From positions 1 through 35,390 of the forward strand of contig JAABRS010000006.1 of the NCBI GenBank assembly GCA_011390775.1: 35,390 bases of DNA. Direction: 5' to 3'. Shown here one piece after another: positions 32,930-35,390 of this stretch. A program made the translations under genes and the position numbers. How positions within the stretch are numbered: the first letter of the stretch is position 1; each line of letters begins with the position of its first letter. Below the pieces are notes generated by a model that was not told where the DNA came from, searched no databases, and saw only the letters and a list, made by a program, of their open reading frames with translations. Source of the DNA: Clostridia bacterium (GTDB taxonomy: Bacteria > Bacillota > Clostridia > Tissierellales > Dethiosulfatibacteraceae).

Positions 32930-33535
32930 TTAGAATAAATGCACAATAATTCCTTGTACAATTCCTATTAAAAATCCAAGGACTGCTCCTAATATTTCAA
33001 TATGTTGTAATTCTTTTTTAGCTATATCAAAGACTATTTGTTCAACTTTTGATAAATCAAAAGAATTAATCTTTTCTTCAATCATACCACTTATATTTAT
33101 ATCTTCTGCAGCTTTTGTACTTATATCTTTAATTATTTCATTAATATAATCTGAACCTTCTTCATCCATAACATTATTCATATATTTAATTAGGGGTCTT
33201 TTTAAACCCATTATCAACGGATATTCAGCTATCTTTATTTCAATAACTCTCTGTGTCTTTAGTTTTATTTTATCAAGTAAAATTTCTACTCTGTCTTCTG
33301 TTACGAAAGATTCTAATAATTCTTCTATGCTCAAAAGCTCATTTTCTACAGTATCGCCAATACTTTTAGAAAGTTCTTTTTGTCTTTTAGGTATTACTCC
33401 TTGTAACTTAAAGCCAATTATGTTCATAGGTTCTACCGGTCTAAACAAAAGCTTTATAGCAATAACATTTGTGATATAACCGATACTTGCACCAATTATT
33501 GATAGTATTCCAATTTTTATTAATATATTAATCAT
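32930..33535 (-). CDS. DUF445 family membrane protein
   Basis: The 201-residue protein has an N-terminal hydrophobic helix (about residues 4-30, GILSIIGASIGYITNVIAIKLLF), the conserved FRPVEPMNIIGFKLQGVIPKRQKELSKSIGDTVENELL block, a helical middle region, and a C-terminal helix (ILGAVLGFLIGIVQGIIVHLF). This matches the DUF445 (YheB/UPF0754-like) family, which is often found near sporulation or envelope genes and has no assigned function. Its length is shorter than the roughly 370-420 of Bacillus YheB, so it is the compact form. It follows the PHP gene by 11 bases. No terminator follows; the riboswitch promoter starts at once. Confidence 0.82.
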   Translation of the reverse strand: MINILIKIGILSIIGASIGYITNVIAIKLLFRPVEPMNIIGFKLQGVIPKRQKELSKSIGDTVENELLSIEELLESFVTEDRVEILLDKIKLKTQRVIEIKIAEYPLIMGLKRPLIKYMNNVMDEEGSDYINEIIKDISTKAAEDINISGMIEEKINSFDLSKVEQIVFDIAKKELQHIEILGAVLGFLIGIVQGIIVHLF

Positions 33536-33546
33536 TTTGTATCCTT

Positions 33547-34326
33547 TTATATTCTGATTTTTTGCATGCCTCTTTTTCTGTACACGGAAATATTTTCAAA
33601 GCCTAATTTTTTAAGATAGTTTATTATATTTTTACAATTAAATCCTACATGTTCAGGATAATGAGCATCGGAACCAATAATAATGTTAGTTCCTCCTAAT
33701 TTTTTATATAAGGTTAAGATTTCTTTTTTAGGGTACTGTCTAGCTACTCTATGGCTAAATCCTGATGTGCTAACTTCCAAGCTTTTACCTTCTTTTATTA
33801 AAATTTTTAATATTTCAGCAATTATGTCTTTGTAATATGCGAATTTTATATCTGGTCCAAATCTATCAATATAGTCCAAGTGACCTAATACATCATAATT
33901 TTTGTATTTTTTTATAACTTCTAATATCTGATAATAGTACTCTCTATATATATTCTTATCAATATTAATTTCATTGTAATCTATTTCATTTAAAAAAATA
34001 TTATTAATCCTATGAAAAGATAGTATAATCAAATCAAATTCCTGCAGGTCTACTACATTATCAACTCTTACTATTGAATTTAAGTCAATATTCATCTCTA
34101 TACCTGCTAAGACTTCAATATCATCGTATTTTTTATTGATTCTCTTTATTTCTTTCCAGTATTCATCTGCGTCAAATGTTAAATCTTTGTGAGGTTCGCT
34201 GTGAACATCAAAATGATCACAACAGTATACTATTTTTAATTTTCTAATTCTTGCACTTTTTATCATTTCGTCTAGTTCATATTTACAGTCATTAGAGTAA
34301 ATAGAATGTATATGAAAGTCGTACAT
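33547..34326 (-). CDS. PHP-domain phosphatase, histidinol-phosphatase (HisK/HisJ)-like
   Basis: The 259-residue PHP protein has metal ligands in order: His5 and His7 (DFHIHS), a DHFD motif with His near 38, Glu in GIEMN near 100, His in SFHR, His in GHLDY near 170 and the terminal DAHYPEH near 228-234. Together these form the trinuclear PHP site of the family. Bacillus HisJ removes phosphate from histidinol phosphate. No his genes are near, so the substrate is not assured. The ribosome site AAGGAGG lies only a few bases after the end of the 6S RNA, so at least part of the expression could come from read-through of that RNA. Confidence 0.8.
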   Translation of the reverse strand: MYDFHIHSIYSNDCKYELDEMIKSARIRKLKIVYCCDHFDVHSEPHKDLTFDADEYWKEIKRINKKYDDIEVLAGIEMNIDLNSIVRVDNVVDLQEFDLIILSFHRINNIFLNEIDYNEINIDKNIYREYYYQILEVIKKYKNYDVLGHLDYIDRFGPDIKFAYYKDIIAEILKILIKEGKSLEVSTSGFSHRVARQYPKKEILTLYKKLGGTNIIIGSDAHYPEHVGFNCKNIINYLKKLGFENISVYRKRGMQKIRI

Positions 34327-34344
34327 TACATCCTCCTTAAAAAT

Positions 34345-34518
34345 TAAAACCCACAGTGCCGTAATCCTTCTAATTCACGCCCGCTGGTTTGCAGGTGGGT
34401 GCTCTGTTCTCCAGTTCTGAAGTCCTGTAACAGGCTTTTCATCTCTAGAGAAACTCCGAACTCCCTTACTCAAAATGTCGGTTGAATTACTTGGATCTCG
34501 AACACCGCAGGTATTCTT
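34345..34518 (-). ncRNA. ssrS: 6S RNA (RNA polymerase-binding RNA)
   Basis: On the minus strand the closing stem ACCTGCGGTG pairs with CACTGTGGGT over ten pairs (34512-34503 with 34358-34349). Inside, the GTAAGGGAG, AACAGAGCACCCACCTGC and GCGGGCGTGAATT blocks match the clostridial 6S RNA type. The overall shape is one long helix with a central bubble that mimics an open promoter and binds the housekeeping holoenzyme. Its own promoter (34525-34553) puts the start near 34518. After the stem comes TTTTAATTTTT, which can end transcription. Length of about 175 is typical. The family was recognised by eye from these segments, not by a search. Confidence 0.8.
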
Positions 34519-34524
34519 AGGTTT

Positions 34525-34553
34525 ATTATACATTTATTTTAGCCATAATTCAA
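34525..34553 (-). promoter_or_regulatory. Sigma-A promoter of 6S RNA
   Basis: On the minus strand, TTGAAT (34553-34548), 17 bases, TATAAT (34530-34525). The predicted start at about 34518 agrees with the 5' end of the closing stem of the RNA. Confidence 0.8.
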
Positions 34554-34569
34554 ACTAAAAATTTAGTAT

Positions 34570-35390
34570 TTAATCTACTTTTATGAATTCATCTGCAGAT
34601 AATAGATAAATATAACTTTCCTTTACTTTTTTCTCTGTTAAAGTCTCTAATGCTAGTCTATACTCATATATTTGTTCTTTGTAACTATTCAATATATCTT
34701 TTGAAGTTTTATTAAATAAGCTATCCGTTTTGTAGTCTATAAGAACTAATTCATCTTTTTCATAAAAATAACAATCTATTATCCCCTGAACTAAAATACT
34801 TTCATTATTCTCAAAAAAATCACTACTTATTTCAAAGGGTTTTTTCTTAACTATGAAAGGTTCTTCTCTATAAACATCATTAGATGATAACATTCTTTTT
34901 CCAATATTTGAATTATAAAATCTATTAATTTTTTTATAATCTACTGCTTTTCCTTCATCTTCAGTAAGCTGTTTGTTTATTATCATTTTATTTACTTCGT
35001 CTTTTATATACTTTTCATCTATACCTTTTTTTAATTTTAATATCTGCATAACAAAGTGAGTTATAGTTCCAATTTCTTTTCCACTGAATTTTACATCCTT
35101 ATTTTTGAAGGTGGGTATTTCTGATATGTTTGGTATATTGTATTTGTTGTTATCATATTTTTTTGTTCTCAGTTTATTTAATTCCGTTACAGATACCTTC
35201 GGAGGTATCTCTCTTATATTATCATAAGGATATTTCCAACTTAGTAAATCGTCTACATAACTCAAATCTATATCCTTTTCATTTTTTAATTTCAATATGT
35301 TATGATACATATTTTTTCTATTCGACACATTTTCATCTTTTTTATTTATATCTTCATAATTCACAATGTTAATTTTCCATTTCGAATTGA
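34570..35390 (-). CDS. addA: ATP-dependent helicase/nuclease subunit AddA, C-terminal part
   Basis: The reading frame is open to the right edge, so the gene continues beyond the window; the codons before GTG 35364 (SKWKINIVNYED) fit an internal linker of AddA. The 270 or so residues shown contain the C-terminal RecB-type nuclease domain: GKEIGTITHFVMQILKL with the first His, IGKRMLSSNDVYREEPF, LVQGIIDCYFYEKDELVLIDYKTD with the Asp and the DYK motif, and YKEQIYEYRLAL with the QxxxY motif. AddAB resects double-strand breaks for RecA loading, in place of RecBCD. The helicase motifs lie outside the window. The stop lies 16-17 bases before the 6S promoter. Confidence 0.9.
   Translation of the reverse strand, partial: NSKWKINIVNYEDINKKDENVSNRKNMYHNILKLKNEKDIDLSYVDDLLSWKYPYDNIREIPPKVSVTELNKLRTKKYDNNKYNIPNISEIPTFKNKDVKFSGKEIGTITHFVMQILKLKKGIDEKYIKDEVNKMIINKQLTEDEGKAVDYKKINRFYNSNIGKRMLSSNDVYREEPFIVKKKPFEISSDFFENNESILVQGIIDCYFYEKDELVLIDYKTDSLFNKTSKDILNSYKEQIYEYRLALETLTEKKVKESYIYLLSADEFIKVD

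Noticed and set aside
1-35390. Mobile elements, CRISPR arrays, tRNA or rRNA genes
   Set aside because: I looked for transposases, integrases, long direct repeats with regular spacers and tRNA-like cloverleaf runs on both strands and saw none.

Overview
This AT-rich window (GC roughly 30%) comes from a low-GC Gram-positive bacterium, most likely an anaerobic Clostridia/Tissierellia-type Firmicute. The evidence is the gltX-cysS-mrnC-rlmB block, an mreBCD locus led by NusG-domain-II, Gx-transporter and DUF4321 genes, AddA-type recombination, strong AAGGAGG ribosome sites and sigma-A promoters. I do not name a genus. Nearly everything runs on the minus strand. Only four genes run on the plus strand: a radical SAM gene, an amidase, a zinc ribbon gene and mrp. 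I see no insertion sequence, prophage, CRISPR array, tRNA or rRNA. No stretch over 300 bases lacks a gene or RNA.

Layout, low to high coordinate. (1) 1-3794: minus operon gltX-cysS-mrnC-rlmB (rlmB runs off the left edge) with a clear promoter. (2) 3862-6289: plus pair of a TYW1-like radical SAM protein and a secreted SH3-amidase, ending in a 47-nt perfect inverted repeat that also holds the stop codon of a convergent DUF896 gene behind a LacI regulator. (3) 7595-7819: a plus-strand zinc ribbon protein abutting glmM. (4) 7820-19955: a long minus cluster for cell shape and wall. In transcription order it is NusG-II protein, Gx transporter, DUF4321, maf, radC, mreB, mreC, mreD, giant PBP2, a MinD/CpsD-like ATPase, response regulator, histidine kinase, glmM. 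(5) 20036-20964: mrp with its own promoter and a bidirectional terminator. (6) 20966-27551: minus proteostasis cluster tig-clpP-clpX, a terminator, then lon-engB and a small unknown gene. (7) 27561-30968: minus four-gene operon of EamA transporter, membrane-anchored unknown protein, MTA/SAH-nucleosidase-like protein and SPL-like radical SAM protein. (8) 31016-32924: a glycine riboswitch controlling an ACT-domain protein and a UPF0210 (PFL family) protein. (9) 32930-34553: 6S RNA with its own promoter, followed closely by a PHP-type histidinol-phosphatase-like gene and a DUF445 gene. (10) 34570-35390: C-terminal end of addA.

Most of the window is conserved housekeeping. The parts most worth a second look are four. 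First, a direct repeat TTTAAG-N5-TTTAAG, identical to the published streptococcal CiaR box, lies 10 nt upstream of a TATAAT in front of the two-component system. Second, the glycine riboswitch sits on the ACT/UPF0210 operon. Third, the 6S RNA gene is fused head-on to a metabolic operon. Fourth, the ATPase between PBP2 and the two-component system has a Walker A more like a BY-kinase than MinD, with no minC. I found no complete new defence or mobile system. Several calls below (small TTG-start gene, corrected starts, RNAs, promoters) were read directly from the bases.
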